This document shows positions 15,538-23,546 of a DNA stretch of 24,925 bases, in pieces; the stretch's first letter is position 1; every line of letters starts with the position of its first letter. This DNA is from an uncultured Comamonadaceae bacterium (GTDB lineage: Bacteria; Pseudomonadota; Gammaproteobacteria; Burkholderiales; Burkholderiaceae): contig CAMLSD010000076.1 of the NCBI GenBank assembly GCA_946482595.1, forward strand, positions 1-24,925, given 5' to 3'. A program made the translations under genes and the position numbers. Under the pieces are notes generated by a model, which saw nothing but the letters and a program-made list of their open reading frames with translations, did not search any database and was not told the DNA's origin.

Positions 15538-16906
15538 GGCGGGCAAGGCCGGCAAGCAGTCGGTCGTGCACGCCGCCGAAGCTGCCGTTGCTCATGCACA
15601 GCACATGATCGCCCGGCCGCGCGGCGGCCAGCACCTGATCCACCAGCGCGTCGATGCTGTCGGCCACGGCAGCACGCGCGCCCATGGGCGCCAGCGCTTC
15701 GACGGCGTCCCAGCCCAGCCCGCCGCTGTGGCAGAAGGCCAGGTCGGCCTGTTCGAGCGACCAGGGCAGCTGGGCCTTCATCGTGCCCAGCTTCATCGTG
15801 TTGGAACGCGGCTCGAACACGGCCAGGATGCGTGCGTCGCCGACCTTGCGGCGCAGCCCGTCGACCGTCGTGCGGATGGCCGTGGGGTGGTGGGCGAAGT
15901 CGTCATAGACCGACACGCCGCCCGCTTCGCCCCGCAGTTCGAGGCGGCGTCGCACGTTCATGAATTCACCCAGGGCCCTGGCACCCTCGGCCGGGGACAC
16001 ACCCACATGCTCGGCGGCGGCCAGGGCAGCCAGGGCATTGAGCTGGTTGTGTTCACCCAGCAGGGGCCAGTTCACACGGGCCAGCACCTGGCCGTCACGC
16101 AACACGTCGAAGGACTGCGGGTCGCCGTGCGCCACCAGCGAGCCGGTCATGTCGTCCGCCCCGAACCCCACGACCGGGCTCCAGCATCCCTTGGCCAGCA
16201 CCCGCTTCAGGCTGGCTTCGCGGCCATTGACCACCACACGCCCCTGCGCGGGCACGGTGCGCACCAGATGGTGGAACTGGCGCTCGATCGCGGCGAGGTC
16301 ATCAAAGATGTCGGCGTGATCGAATTCGAGGTTGTTCAGGATCGCGGTGCGGGGCCGGTAGTGCACGAACTTGCTGCGCTTGTCGAAAAACGCGGTGTCG
16401 TACTCGTCGGCCTCGATCACGAAGGGGCTGCTGTCGTGCAGGTCGGTGCCGATGCGGCCCACCCGCGCCGACACGCCGAAGTTCTGCGGCACGCCGCCCA
16501 CCAGGAAGCCGGGCTGCCGCCCGGTGTGCTCCAGGATCCAGGCGAGCATCGAGGTGGTCGTCGTCTTGCCATGCGTGCCGGCCACGGCCATCACGTGGCG
16601 ACCTTGCAGCACATGTGCAGCCAGCCACTGCGGGCCGCTGGTGTAGCGCAGCCCGGCGTCGAGGATGGCCTCCATCAGCGGGTTGCCCCGGCTCACGACA
16701 TTGCCCACCACCCACATGTCGGGGCGCAGCGTGAGCTGGTCCGGTGAATAGCCTTCGATCAGCTCGATGCCCAGCGCACGCAGCTGGTCGCTCATCGGGG
16801 GGTAGACACCAGCGTCGCAGCCGGTGACCTGGTGGCCCGCCTCGCGGGCGAGCGCGGCAAGGCCTCCCATGAAGGTGCCGCAGATGCCAAGGATGTGGAT
16901 GTGCAT
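15527..16906 (-). CDS. mpl: UDP-MurNAc:L-Ala-gamma-D-Glu-meso-DAP ligase (murein recycling)
   Basis: Mpl attaches the recycled tripeptide L-Ala-gamma-D-Glu-meso-DAP to UDP-MurNAc in the cytoplasm, by-passing MurC, MurD and MurE. The 459-residue protein (E. coli Mpl is about 457) begins MHIHILGICGTFMGGLA, the Mpl-specific start, has the Mur-ligase ATP loop GTHGKTTTTSM (110-120), the central EADEYDTAFFDKRSKF and NLEFDHADIF blocks, and the C-terminal-domain segments YDDFAHHPTAI and VFEPRSNTMKLG. I chose the ATG at 16906 because it gives the conserved start; an in-frame ATG at 16933 adds nine residues. Neither has a Shine-Dalgarno sequence, and the ATG at 16906 lies within a perfect inverted repeat. 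Its last 11 bases overlap the end of the convergent binding-protein gene. Confidence 0.95.
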   Translation of the reverse strand: MHIHILGICGTFMGGLAALAREAGHQVTGCDAGVYPPMSDQLRALGIELIEGYSPDQLTLRPDMWVVGNVVSRGNPLMEAILDAGLRYTSGPQWLAAHVLQGRHVMAVAGTHGKTTTTSMLAWILEHTGRQPGFLVGGVPQNFGVSARVGRIGTDLHDSSPFVIEADEYDTAFFDKRSKFVHYRPRTAILNNLEFDHADIFDDLAAIERQFHHLVRTVPAQGRVVVNGREASLKRVLAKGCWSPVVGFGADDMTGSLVAHGDPQSFDVLRDGQVLARVNWPLLGEHNQLNALAALAAAEHVGVSPAEGARALGEFMNVRRRLELRGEAGGVSVYDDFAHHPTAIRTTVDGLRRKVGDARILAVFEPRSNTMKLGTMKAQLPWSLEQADLAFCHSGGLGWDAVEALAPMGARAAVADSIDALVDQVLAAARPGDHVLCMSNGSFGGVHDRLLAGLARLTG

Positions 16907-16928
16907 CGCGGGATTATCCCGCGATGCA
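16902..16928. promoter_or_regulatory. 27-base perfect inverted repeat covering the mpl start codon
   Basis: Arms TGCATCGCGGGAT (16902-16914) and ATCCCGCGATGCA (16916-16928) are perfect complements around a single base. The mpl ATG (16906-16904) is inside one arm. In RNA it would fold as an approximately 12-bp hairpin sequestering the start; as DNA it is a long symmetric site. No T-run follows, so it is not an intrinsic terminator for hemL. Confidence 0.75.
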
Positions 16929-16959
16929 TGCATTCGCCGAATGCGAGCGAGCGGGCGCT

Positions 16960-18252
16960 TCAGCCGGCGGCCAGGGCCTCGCGCGCCGCGGCCACGGTCG
17001 CGGTGATGTCGTCGGCGCTGTGCGCCGAGCTGACGAAACCGGCTTCGTAGAGTGCCGGCGCCAGGTAGACGCCGCGATCGAGCATGCCGTGGAAGAAGCG
17101 GTTGAAGCGCTCCTTGTCGGTGGCCATGACCTGGGTGTACTGCTGGGGCAGGGTGTCGGCAAAAAAGAAGCCGAACATGCCACCTTCACAGTCGCCCACG
17201 AAGGGCACACCTGCGTCACGGGCGGCGGCTGTCAGTCCCTCGACCAGCGTGCGGGTGCGTGCGGCAAGCGCATCGAAGAAGCCGGGCTTCTGGATCTCGC
17301 GCAGCGTGGCCAGGCCACAGGCGGTGGCCACCGGGTTGCCCGACAGGGTGCCGGCCTGGTAGACCGGGCCCACCGGTGCGAGCTGCTGCATGATGTCGCG
17401 CGGGCCGCCGAACGCGGCCAGCGGCATGCCGCCGCCGATGACCTTGCCGAACACGCTCATGTCCGGGCGGAAGCCGGGGATCAGCCGTCCGTACACCCCC
17501 TGGGCGCTGTCCAGCGCCACCCGAAAACCGGTCATCACCTCGTCGAACACCAGCAGGGCCCCATGGGCGGTGCACAGCTCGCGCAGGCGGCGCATGAAGG
17601 GCACGCTGGCGCGCACGAAGTTCATGTTGCCGGCGATCGGCTCGATCATCACGCAGGCGAGGTCTGCACCATGCGCGGCAAACGCCTGTTCGAGCTGATC
17701 GAGGTTGTTGTACTCCAGCACCAGCGTGTGCTGCACGACCTCGGGTGGCACGCCGGCGCTGGTGGGGTTGCCGAAGGTCGCCAGGCCTGAACCGGCCTTC
17801 ACGAGCAGCGCATCGGCATGACCGTGGTAGCAACCCTCGAACTTGATCAGGCGCGAGCGGCCGGTGGCGCCGCGCGCCAGCCGGATCGCGCTCATCGCGG
17901 CTTCGGTGCCCGAGCTCACCAGGCGCACCTGCTCCATCGACGGCACGAGCTTCAGGATTTCCTCGGCCAGTTCGATCTCGCGCTCGGTCGGCGCGCCGAA
18001 CGAAAAGCCTTGTGTGGCGGCCTCCTGGACGGCCTGCAGCACGGCAGGGTGGCCGTGGCCGAGGATCATCGGCCCCCAGGAGCCGATGTAGTCGATGTAG
18101 CGCCGGCCTTCGGCATCGAACATCCAGGCGCCCTCGGCCCGCGCGATGAAACGCGGTGTACCGCCCACCGCCCGGAAGGCGCGCACCGGCGAATTGACAC
18201 CGCCGGGGATCACGCGCTGTGCGCGCTCGAACAATGCTGCGTTAGTGGACAT
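16960..18252 (-). CDS. hemL: Glutamate-1-semialdehyde 2,1-aminomutase
   Basis: HemL converts glutamate-1-semialdehyde to 5-aminolevulinate, the committed heme/tetrapyrrole precursor of the C5 pathway, using PLP/PMP. The 430-residue protein begins [26 protein letters not shown], a standard HemL start. PLP residues are clear: [15 protein letters not shown] (phosphate-binding and active-site segment, 113-127), D237 in [12 protein letters not shown], and Schiff-base K270 in [15 protein letters not shown]; the [11 protein letters not shown] stretch (301-311) follows. The ATG at 18252 is inside the end of the kinase gene upstream (11-base overlap, stop at 18242), implying translational coupling. 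mpl follows after 53 bases. Everything needed for activity is present. Confidence 0.97.
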   Translation of the reverse strand: MSTNAALFERAQRVIPGGVNSPVRAFRAVGGTPRFIARAEGAWMFDAEGRRYIDYIGSWGPMILGHGHPAVLQAVQEAATQGFSFGAPTEREIELAEEILKLVPSMEQVRLVSSGTEAAMSAIRLARGATGRSRLIKFEGCYHGHADALLVKAGSGLATFGNPTSAGVPPEVVQHTLVLEYNNLDQLEQAFAAHGADLACVMIEPIAGNMNFVRASVPFMRRLRELCTAHGALLVFDEVMTGFRVALDSAQGVYGRLIPGFRPDMSVFGKVIGGGMPLAAFGGPRDIMQQLAPVGPVYQAGTLSGNPVATACGLATLREIQKPGFFDALAARTRTLVEGLTAAARDAGVPFVGDCEGGMFGFFFADTLPQQYTQVMATDKERFNRFFHGMLDRGVYLAPALYEAGFVSSAHSADDITATVAAAREALAAG

Positions 18253-19156
18253 GGCGGGGGTCAGTGGGGGTGTCGGGGTCCAGGGGGTCGCCTTCTTCGC
18301 CCTCGGCCGGCGGCTGCGCCCAGAAGAAGCGGTCGGGCACGACCGAGCCCATGCCGGGCCGGAAGCCGGCATCCAGGGACTGGTCGAGGAAGGCCAGCGC
18401 CTCGGACGCGGCCATGTGCAGCTCGACGCCGTTGGCCAGCATGGCCGCCACGGCGGCCGCCAGGGTGTCGCCGGCGCCGATGAAGCTCACGTCGAAGCGT
18501 TCGAACTTCTCGCCGACGATCGGGCCTTCGGGCGAGGCCAGCACGTTGTCGACGAACTGGTCGGGCAGCTGGATGCCGGTCACGAGCACGAAGCGGGTGC
18601 CGTGTTCGGCCGCGGCCACCGCCAGCTCGCGCGGGGATGCCGGGCGATCGGCATCCCATTCGGGCAGCAGGAAGTCGGTCAGCGTCTTGTGATTGCCCAC
18701 CAGCACCTCGGCCTGGGGCAGCACCAGCTCGCGGAAGGACTCATGGTAGGCATCGTGCTCGCCTTCTTCCATCCAGGGCAGGGCCGGCATGTAGGCCACC
18801 AGCGGCACGTCCGGGTAGTCGCTCAGCACCTCGGCCACGGCGCTCACCGCCTCGGCATTGCCCAGGAAGCCGACCTTCCAGGCGGAAATGGCGGCGTCTT
18901 CCAGAATGCTGCGGGCCTGCTCGACAATGGTGTCCTCCTCGATCACGGCCTGGTCGAAGACTTCGGCGGTGTCACGCAGCATCACGGCGGTGACGACGGG
19001 CAGGGCGTGGGCGCCCATCGCCGAGAGGGTGGCGATGTCGCCACCCAGGCCGCCGGCGCCGCTGGGGTCGTTCGCGTTGAAGGTCATGACGCAGGGCGGT
19101 CCGCTGGCGTCTTGGGTGGAGGGGTCGGTGTCAGGTGCTTGGACGTCGGTGGGCAT
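18242..19156 (-). CDS. ThiD-like ribokinase-superfamily kinase, specificity uncertain
   Basis: In Burkholderiales such proteins are usually labelled hydroxymethylpyrimidine/phosphomethylpyrimidine kinase (thiD). The 304-residue product has the ThiD-like N-terminal loop in [18 protein letters not shown] (N27-L44) and [16 protein letters not shown] (ThiD has similar ...GVTALTAQNT). However, the catalytic C-terminal motif is [12 protein letters not shown] (G227-A238) with Asp, as in ribokinases and pyridoxal kinases, where ThiD normally has GxGCTLSA. The ThiD DPVM strand reads LVAYMPALP and the TPNLPEA motif reads [11 protein letters not shown]. Both ends are acidic and Pro-rich. Its stop overlaps hemL, a PLP enzyme, so a B6-vitamer kinase role is conceivable but unproven. 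The start at 19156 has no clear ribosome binding site; MTFNAND at residue 24 is an alternative. Confidence 0.8.
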   Translation of the reverse strand: MPTDVQAPDTDPSTQDASGPPCVMTFNANDPSGAGGLGGDIATLSAMGAHALPVVTAVMLRDTAEVFDQAVIEEDTIVEQARSILEDAAISAWKVGFLGNAEAVSAVAEVLSDYPDVPLVAYMPALPWMEEGEHDAYHESFRELVLPQAEVLVGNHKTLTDFLLPEWDADRPASPRELAVAAAEHGTRFVLVTGIQLPDQFVDNVLASPEGPIVGEKFERFDVSFIGAGDTLAAAVAAMLANGVELHMAASEALAFLDQSLDAGFRPGMGSVVPDRFFWAQPPAEGEEGDPLDPDTPTDPRHVH

Positions 19157-19234
19157 GTGCGGTAGCCATGTTGGGGGCGGTGCTGTTACAACTGAACTTC
19201 ACATGAACAATCGCGTGTAAGTTCGCACAAACCC

Positions 19235-19265
19235 TTGAGGTTTGGTGTCTTCGTAAGGCTACAAT
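19235..19265 (+). promoter_or_regulatory. Candidate sigma-70 promoter of the rubredoxin-pil transcript
   Basis: TTGAGG (19235-19240) and TACAAT (19260-19265) are 19 bases apart, a slightly long spacer. The -10 is five of six and sits 33 bases before the rubredoxin GTG in the divergent 141-base gap 19157-19297. The -10 lies inside an inverted repeat. Confidence 0.42.
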
Positions 19266-19282
19266 GACTCGCATCATTGTAG
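19259..19282. promoter_or_regulatory. 9-6-9 inverted repeat over the candidate -10, possible operator
   Basis: Arms CTACAATGA (19259-19267) and TCATTGTAG (19274-19282) are perfect complements around CTCGCA. It overlaps the -10 and the expected transcription start of the rubredoxin gene and lies between divergent genes, which fits a repressor site; a 5' UTR hairpin is the alternative. Confidence 0.55.
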
Positions 19283-19297
19283 TGAAACTGATACAAA

Positions 19298-19471
19298 GTG
19301 AGTGAGTCTCGAACCTGGATGTGCCTGATTTGCGGATGGATCTACGACGAAGCCGCAGGGGACCCCGAGCATGGCATATCGCCCGGCACCGCGTGGGGGG
19401 ATGTGCCGATGAACTGGACCTGTCCGGAATGTGGCGCACGCAAGGAAGACTTCGAGATGGTGCAGATTTAA
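19298..19471 (+). CDS. rubA: Rubredoxin
   Basis: Rubredoxins are small cytoplasmic one-electron carriers with a single Fe(Cys)4 site. The 57-residue protein has both knuckles: C9 and C12 in MCLICGWIYDEAAG and C42 and C45 in NWTCPECGARKEDFEMV, with the conserved aromatic core W14, Y16 and W40 region and the usual PGTxWxDVPxNW spacer. I chose the GTG at 19298 (VSESRTWMCLICG) because relatives carry two to five residues before WMC; an ATG at 19319 would begin only one residue before the first cysteine. No strong ribosome binding site is visible for either. It is divergent from the ThiD-like gene and only 36 bases ahead of pilG, so it probably heads the pil chemosensory transcript. The electron partner is not in the window. 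Confidence 0.93.
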   Translation: MSESRTWMCLICGWIYDEAAGDPEHGISPGTAWGDVPMNWTCPECGARKEDFEMVQI

Positions 19472-19507
19472 GCCAAGCCACACACCCGTCGTTGAGGAGA
19501 GGGCTCA

Positions 19508-19918
19508 GTGAGCGACACAATGCCAACCGCGCCCGATGCCGCGGATGCCACCACCAAGGTGCTGGTCATCGATGACAGCAACACCATCCGCCGCAGTGCG
19601 GAAATCTTCCTCAAACAAGGCGGCTATGAAGTGGTGCTGGCCGAAGACGGTTTCGATGCCCTGGCCAAGGTCAACGACCATGAGCCGCACCTGATCTTCT
19701 GCGACATCCTCATGCCGCGTCTGGATGGTTACCAGACCTGCGCGATCATCAAGCGCAACCCGAAGTTCTCCGGGGTGCCGGTGATCATGCTGTCGTCGAA
19801 GGACGGCCTGTTCGACAAGGCACGAGGCCGCATGGTCGGCTCCCAGGACTATCTGACCAAGCCCTTCACGAAGGACCAGTTATTGCAAGCCGTCGAGCAG
19901 CACCGCAAGGCGGCTTGA
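19508..19918 (+). CDS. pilG: Twitching motility response regulator PilG
   Basis: PilG is a single-domain CheY-like receiver that relays Pil-Chp signals towards pilus extension. The 136-residue protein has an N-terminal tail (1-15) and a receiver fold: acidic pair D22 and D23 (VIDDSNTIRRS), phospho-acceptor D66 in FCDILMPRLDGYQTC, switch serine S96/S97 in IMLSSKDGLFDKARG, and K118 in YLTKPFTKDQLL. The KDGLFDKARG stretch is characteristic of PilG. I chose GTG at 19508 because GAGGAGA (19494-19500) lies seven bases upstream; an ATG at 19520 is possible. Position at the head of pilG-pilH-pilI-pilJ-chpA supports the name over generic CheY. Confidence 0.93.
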   Translation: MSDTMPTAPDAADATTKVLVIDDSNTIRRSAEIFLKQGGYEVVLAEDGFDALAKVNDHEPHLIFCDILMPRLDGYQTCAIIKRNPKFSGVPVIMLSSKDGLFDKARGRMVGSQDYLTKPFTKDQLLQAVEQHRKAA

Positions 19919-19925
19919 AGCGCAG

Positions 19926-19944
19926 GGCGCCTGGTCAGGGCGCC
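19926..19944 (+). other. Intercistronic stem-loop between pilG and pilH
   Basis: GGCGCC occurs at 19926-19931 and 19939-19944 and, being self-complementary, pairs across a seven-base loop; an extra A-T and G-T pair extends it. The two copies belong to a 10-base direct repeat CAGGGCGCCT. TTGT follows, which is too weak for a confident terminator. Confidence 0.45.
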
Positions 19945-20021
19945 TTGTCGCTTGAGCCCCGAGCCCATGCACAGGCGTCGCGACGGACTCCGCGCGCGAC
20001 GCGATGAACGAGGAAAGAGCC

Positions 20022-20387
20022 ATGCCAGTCAAGAAGATCCTGTTGGTCGATGACTCCAAGACGGAGTTGCATCACCTGTCCGAACTGCTCACCAAGCGCG
20101 GCTACGCAGTGCGCACCGCCGAGAACGGCGAAGAGGCACTCAAGCGCCTGGCCGAGGAAAAACCCGACCTGATCCTGATGGACGTGGTGATGCCCGGCCA
20201 GAACGGCTTCCAGCTCACCCGGGCCATCACGCGCGACCCGAATTTTGCTGACGTGCCGGTCATCATGTGCACCAGCAAGAACCAGGAGACCGACAAGGTC
20301 TGGGGCATGCGCCAGGGCGCCCGCGACTACGTCGTCAAGCCCGTCGATGCTGACGAGCTGATTTCCAAGATCCGCGCTTTCGACTGA
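20022..20387 (+). CDS. pilH: Twitching motility response regulator PilH
   Basis: PilH is the second CheY-like receiver of the Pil-Chp system; in Pseudomonas it opposes or buffers PilG signalling and affects retraction. The 121-residue protein is a bare receiver: D10 and D11 (LLVDDSKTELHHL), phospho-acceptor D54 in LMDVVMPGQNGFQ, T84 in IMCTSKNQETDKVWGMRQGA, and K106 in YVVKPVDADEL. The KNQETDKVWGMRQGA segment is typical of PilH. The ATG at 20022 is preceded by AGGAAAGAG (AGGA at 20011-20014, seven-base spacer); an earlier in-frame ATG at 20004 overlaps that site. The 103-base gap from pilG carries a stem-loop. Confidence 0.93.
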   Translation: MPVKKILLVDDSKTELHHLSELLTKRGYAVRTAENGEEALKRLAEEKPDLILMDVVMPGQNGFQLTRAITRDPNFADVPVIMCTSKNQETDKVWGMRQGARDYVVKPVDADELISKIRAFD

Positions 20388-20401
20388 GCGCACGATGCGC
20401 T
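20387..20401 (+). other. Stem-loop at the pilH stop codon
   Basis: AGCGCA and TGCGCT pair around CGA, starting with the last base of the pilH TGA. No T-run follows. Confidence 0.4.
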
Positions 20402-20472
20402 GCGGCCGGTACGACCCGGGCGTGGCGCCGGCTGACCCCACGAACCAGGCTTAAGGCACACAGGCACAACGA

Positions 20473-21012
20473 ATGGCGAAGAAAGAAGCGCTGCGTGAAT
20501 TGCAAAGCCGCTTGGCCGAACGCCTGCAGGCGGCCAAGACCGAGGCCCGTGCGGCCAACTGGCTCGCCGTCGAGGCGGCCGGGCAGGGCTTCCTGCTGCC
20601 GCTGGCCGAGGCCGGCGAAATCTTCCCGTTTGCCGGTCTGATCCCGGTGCCGCACACGGCGCCGTGGTTCATGGGCGTGGCCAACCTGCGGGGCGGACTG
20701 CATGGCGTGGCCGATCTGGCGACCTTTCTCGGGCTGAAGTCCGCGGGCGCGTCGTTGCCCGCCGCCGAAGGCCTGCGGGACCAGTCCCGCCTGGTGGCGT
20801 TCAATCCGGCGCTCGAGATCAACTGCGCGCTGCTGGTCGACAAGCTGGCTGGACTGCGCGGCGCCGAGCAGCTCACGCCCGAACCCGACGATGGCCGCAC
20901 GCGGCCTGCGTTTGCCGGGCGGCGCTACCGCGACGGCCAGGGTCGGCCCTGGCAGGAGCTCAGCCTGAGCGGCCTGGCCAGCGAAGAGCATTTTCTGAAG
21001 ATTGTGGGCTGA
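20473..21012 (+). CDS. pilI: CheW-like coupling protein PilI
   Basis: PilI links the PilJ receptor to the ChpA histidine kinase, as CheW does in chemotaxis. The 179-residue protein has a short charged helix (1-28) and then a CheW domain: NWLAVEAAGQGFLLPLAEAGEIFPF, the conserved VPHTAPWFMGVANLRGGLHGVADLATFLGL (about 59-88, the CheW PxxxxGxxNxRGxxxxxxDL pattern), SRLVAFNPALEINCALLVDKL and a C-terminal WQELSLSGLASEEHFLKI. The start has only a weak purine tract upstream. The order pilH-pilI-pilJ supports the assignment. The 85-base gap before it has a stem-loop at the pilH stop. Confidence 0.92.
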   Translation: MAKKEALRELQSRLAERLQAAKTEARAANWLAVEAAGQGFLLPLAEAGEIFPFAGLIPVPHTAPWFMGVANLRGGLHGVADLATFLGLKSAGASLPAAEGLRDQSRLVAFNPALEINCALLVDKLAGLRGAEQLTPEPDDGRTRPAFAGRRYRDGQGRPWQELSLSGLASEEHFLKIVG

Positions 21013-21031
21013 CCGCTTCGGCGGGGTCAGC
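21008..21031 (+). other. UUCG-capped stem-loop between pilI and pilJ
   Basis: GCTGACC (21008-21014, containing the pilI stop) pairs with GGTCAGC (21025-21031), and the interior GC-TTCG-GC gives the very stable tetraloop. No T-run follows, so read-through into pilJ is expected. Confidence 0.5.
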
Positions 21032-21063
21032 ACGGTTCGAGACGACGACTGCTAGAGGGGAAC

Positions 21064-23379
21064 ATGAGTTTCATCAACACGATCAAGGGTTGGGGCAAGA
21101 AGCCGTCCGAGGACGATGCACCGCAAGGCGGCAATGAAGGTTCGTCGCAGGCGGGTGTCGATCTGCCCGTGCCCGGCCCTGATCTGGCGGCCACGATGGA
21201 CCTGCGGGTGTCGCCGCCCACGATGGCCGACTCGTCGATCATCTCCGAGGCCGCGCCGTCCGAACTGCCGGGCGACTTTTCCGAGACCAAGATGCAGATG
21301 GGGGCCGAAGGCGCCGAGGCCAAGTCCGGCCTGCCGGTGATCGGCCACTTGCCGCCCGACCGCCAGCAGCGCGTGCTGGGCGCGATGACGCTGCTCGGAC
21401 TGGCCGGCCTGATGGCCATCGTGTTCTTCTCACAGCGCACCGCCAACCAGGTGGCCGCCCAGGTGGGTGCCTCCGGTCAGGCGCTGATGCAGTCGCAGCG
21501 CCTGGCCAAGTCGGTGTCCCAGGCCCTGATCGGCAGCCCGCAGGCCTTCCCCGAGGTGAAGGAAAGCGCGGGCGTGCTGGCAACCAACGTGCGTGGTCTG
21601 ACCAGCGGCAGTGAATCCCTCACTGCAGTCAACCAGGACGTGCAGACCTTCCTCGAGCCGCTGGTGCCGCTGGTCGAGCGGGCCGAAAAGAACGCCACCA
21701 CCGTGTTGTCCCAGCAGCAGATCCTGACCCAGGTCGGCCAGGCCCTGCGCGCCATCAACCGCCAGTCGTCCGATCTGCTCGAGATTGCCGAGACGGTGGC
21801 CTCGCTCAAGCTGCAGCAGAACGCCTCGCCCGCTGAAATTTCCGCCGCCGGCCAGCTCGTGATGCTGACCCAGCGGATCGGTAAATCGGCCAACGAGTTC
21901 CTGACCATGGAAGGCGTGAGCCCCGAGGCCGTGTTCCTGCTCGGCAAGGACTTGAACTCCTTCCGCGAGATTGCCCAGGGCCTGAACGAAGGCAGCCCCG
22001 AGCTGCGTCTGCCCGGCACCAAGGACGAGCAGACCAAGGAGCGCCTGCAGGCGCTGCTGGAACTGTACGAACAGACACGCACGCAGGCCGGTGCCATTCT
22101 GGGCAACCTGCAGGGTCTGGTGTCCGCCCGCGAAGCGCAGGCAGCCATCATTGCGGACAGCGAACCGCTGCGCAAAGGCCTGGAATCGGTGCAGGAGCAG
22201 TTGTCCGGCCAGGTCGGCTTCGGTCCGGTGAACCTGGCGGTGTCGGCCCTGTCGGTGATCGTGGCCCTGCTCGGCATTGCCGGCCTGGCTTATGTGTACC
22301 TGCAGTCCGAACGCCAGCGTGCGGTGATCGCCGAGCAGCAGCAGCGTGAAGCCGAACGCCAGGAGCAGGAAGCCAAGCGCGTGAACGACGCGAACCAGGC
22401 CGCCATTCTGCGACTGATGAACGAACTGCAGACGGTGGCCGAAGGCGACCTGACACAACAGGCCACGGTGACCGAGGACATCACCGGCGCCATCGCCGAC
22501 TCGGTGAACTACACGGTGGAAGAGCTGCGCACGCTGGTGTCGCAGGTGCAGGGCACGGTGTCGCGTGTGACGGAAACCACCCAGCAGGTGGAAGCCACGT
22601 CGACCGAGCTGCTGGCGGCGTCGACCGAACAGCTGCGCGAGATTCGCGACACCGGCGAATCGGTGCTGTTGATGGCCGGCCGAATCAACGAAGTGTCCGC
22701 GCAGGCCCAGCAGTCAGCCCAGGTGGCACGCCAGTCGCTGCAGGCGGCCGAGTCCGGCCTCACGGCCGTGCAGAACGCCATCGGCGGCATGAACTCCATC
22801 CGCGAGCAGATCCAGGAAACCTCCAAGCGGATCAAGCGGCTGGGTGAATCGTCCCAGGAGATCGGTGAAATCACCGAGCTGATTTCCGACATTACCGAAC
22901 AGACCAACGTGCTGGCCCTGAACGCCGCCATCCAGGCGGCCTCCGCAGGCGAAGCCGGGCGAGGCTTCTCGGTGGTGGCCGAGGAAGTGCAGCGACTCGC
23001 TGAACGCTCCGGCGACGCCACGAAGCAGATTGCAGCCCTGGTGAAGACCATTCAGACCGACACCCAGGATGCGGTGGCCGCCATGGAGCGATCCACCCAG
23101 GGTGTGGTCGAAGGGGCCCGACTGTCCGACAACGCCGGTACCGCGCTGGGTGAGATCGACCGCGTGTCGCGCCAGCTCGCCGAGCTGATCGAACAGATCT
23201 CGTCGCAGGCCTCCCGCGAAGCCGAGTCGGCCAACGTGGTGGCCAGCAACATCCAGCACATTTTTGCCGTGACCGAGCAGACCGGCGAGGGCACGCGTTC
23301 GACGGCCCAGCTGGTGCGCGAGCTGTCCCGGACCGCTGAAGAACTGAAGCAGTCGGTGTCGCGTTTCAAGATCGGTTGA
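21064..23379 (+). CDS. pilJ: Pilus chemosensory methyl-accepting protein PilJ
   Basis: PilJ is the transmembrane receptor of the Pil-Chp system that controls twitching and surface sensing through PilI and ChpA. The 771-residue protein has an unusually long acidic cytoplasmic N-terminus (1-103), TM1 (about 104-122), a periplasmic region with two PilJ-type repeats ([12 protein letters not shown] near 142 and [12 protein letters not shown] near 270), TM2 (about 389-412), a HAMP-like coiled linker (413-490) and a signalling domain whose hairpin tip is [20 protein letters not shown] (near 602-621) and then [20 protein letters not shown]. Pseudomonas PilJ is about 680 residues and lacks most of the N-terminal tail. 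AGAGGGG lies just upstream of the ATG. No NWETF-type CheR/CheB tether is visible at the C-terminus (ends VSRFKIG). Confidence 0.95.
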   Translation: MSFINTIKGWGKKPSEDDAPQGGNEGSSQAGVDLPVPGPDLAATMDLRVSPPTMADSSIISEAAPSELPGDFSETKMQMGAEGAEAKSGLPVIGHLPPDRQQRVLGAMTLLGLAGLMAIVFFSQRTANQVAAQVGASGQALMQSQRLAKSVSQALIGSPQAFPEVKESAGVLATNVRGLTSGSESLTAVNQDVQTFLEPLVPLVERAEKNATTVLSQQQILTQVGQALRAINRQSSDLLEIAETVASLKLQQNASPAEISAAGQLVMLTQRIGKSANEFLTMEGVSPEAVFLLGKDLNSFREIAQGLNEGSPELRLPGTKDEQTKERLQALLELYEQTRTQAGAILGNLQGLVSAREAQAAIIADSEPLRKGLESVQEQLSGQVGFGPVNLAVSALSVIVALLGIAGLAYVYLQSERQRAVIAEQQQREAERQEQEAKRVNDANQAAILRLMNELQTVAEGDLTQQATVTEDITGAIADSVNYTVEELRTLVSQVQGTVSRVTETTQQVEATSTELLAASTEQLREIRDTGESVLLMAGRINEVSAQAQQSAQVARQSLQAAESGLTAVQNAIGGMNSIREQIQETSKRIKRLGESSQEIGEITELISDITEQTNVLALNAAIQAASAGEAGRGFSVVAEEVQRLAERSGDATKQIAALVKTIQTDTQDAVAAMERSTQGVVEGARLSDNAGTALGEIDRVSRQLAELIEQISSQASREAESANVVASNIQHIFAVTEQTGEGTRSTAQLVRELSRTAEELKQSVSRFKIG

Positions 23380-23411
23380 TGCTTGCGCGCCGGACCGTTG
23401 CCGCTGACCTC

Positions 23412-23451
23412 CCGCAAGGCCGCCCCCGGCTCGCCGGCGGGCGGCCTGCGG
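23412..23451 (+). other. Long stem-loop between pilJ and chpA
   Basis: CCGCA(A)GGCCGCCC pairs with GGGCGGCCTGCGG with one bulged A, and the 13-base interior can pair further (CCGG/CCGG). It is the strongest structure in the pil intergenic spaces. No T-run follows. Confidence 0.55.
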
Positions 23452-23455
23452 CCAA

Positions 23456-23469
23456 CTGCGGCGCCGCAG
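23456..23469. other. 14-bp perfect palindrome between pilJ and chpA
   Basis: CTGCGGCGCCGCAG lies four bases after the preceding stem-loop. It may be a DNA-binding site or part of the same RNA structure. Confidence 0.5.
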
Positions 23470-23546
23470 ACTGCTTGCAACTCGACACGGGTTACATCGG
23501 CGCTTGTGCCGACACTACTGACACATTTGCCTGAACGGGGCACGGG

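Noticed and set aside
23470..23546. Separate chpA promoter after the palindrome
   Set aside because: TTGCAA and TTACAT occur but only 11 bases apart; no valid -35/-10 pair found.
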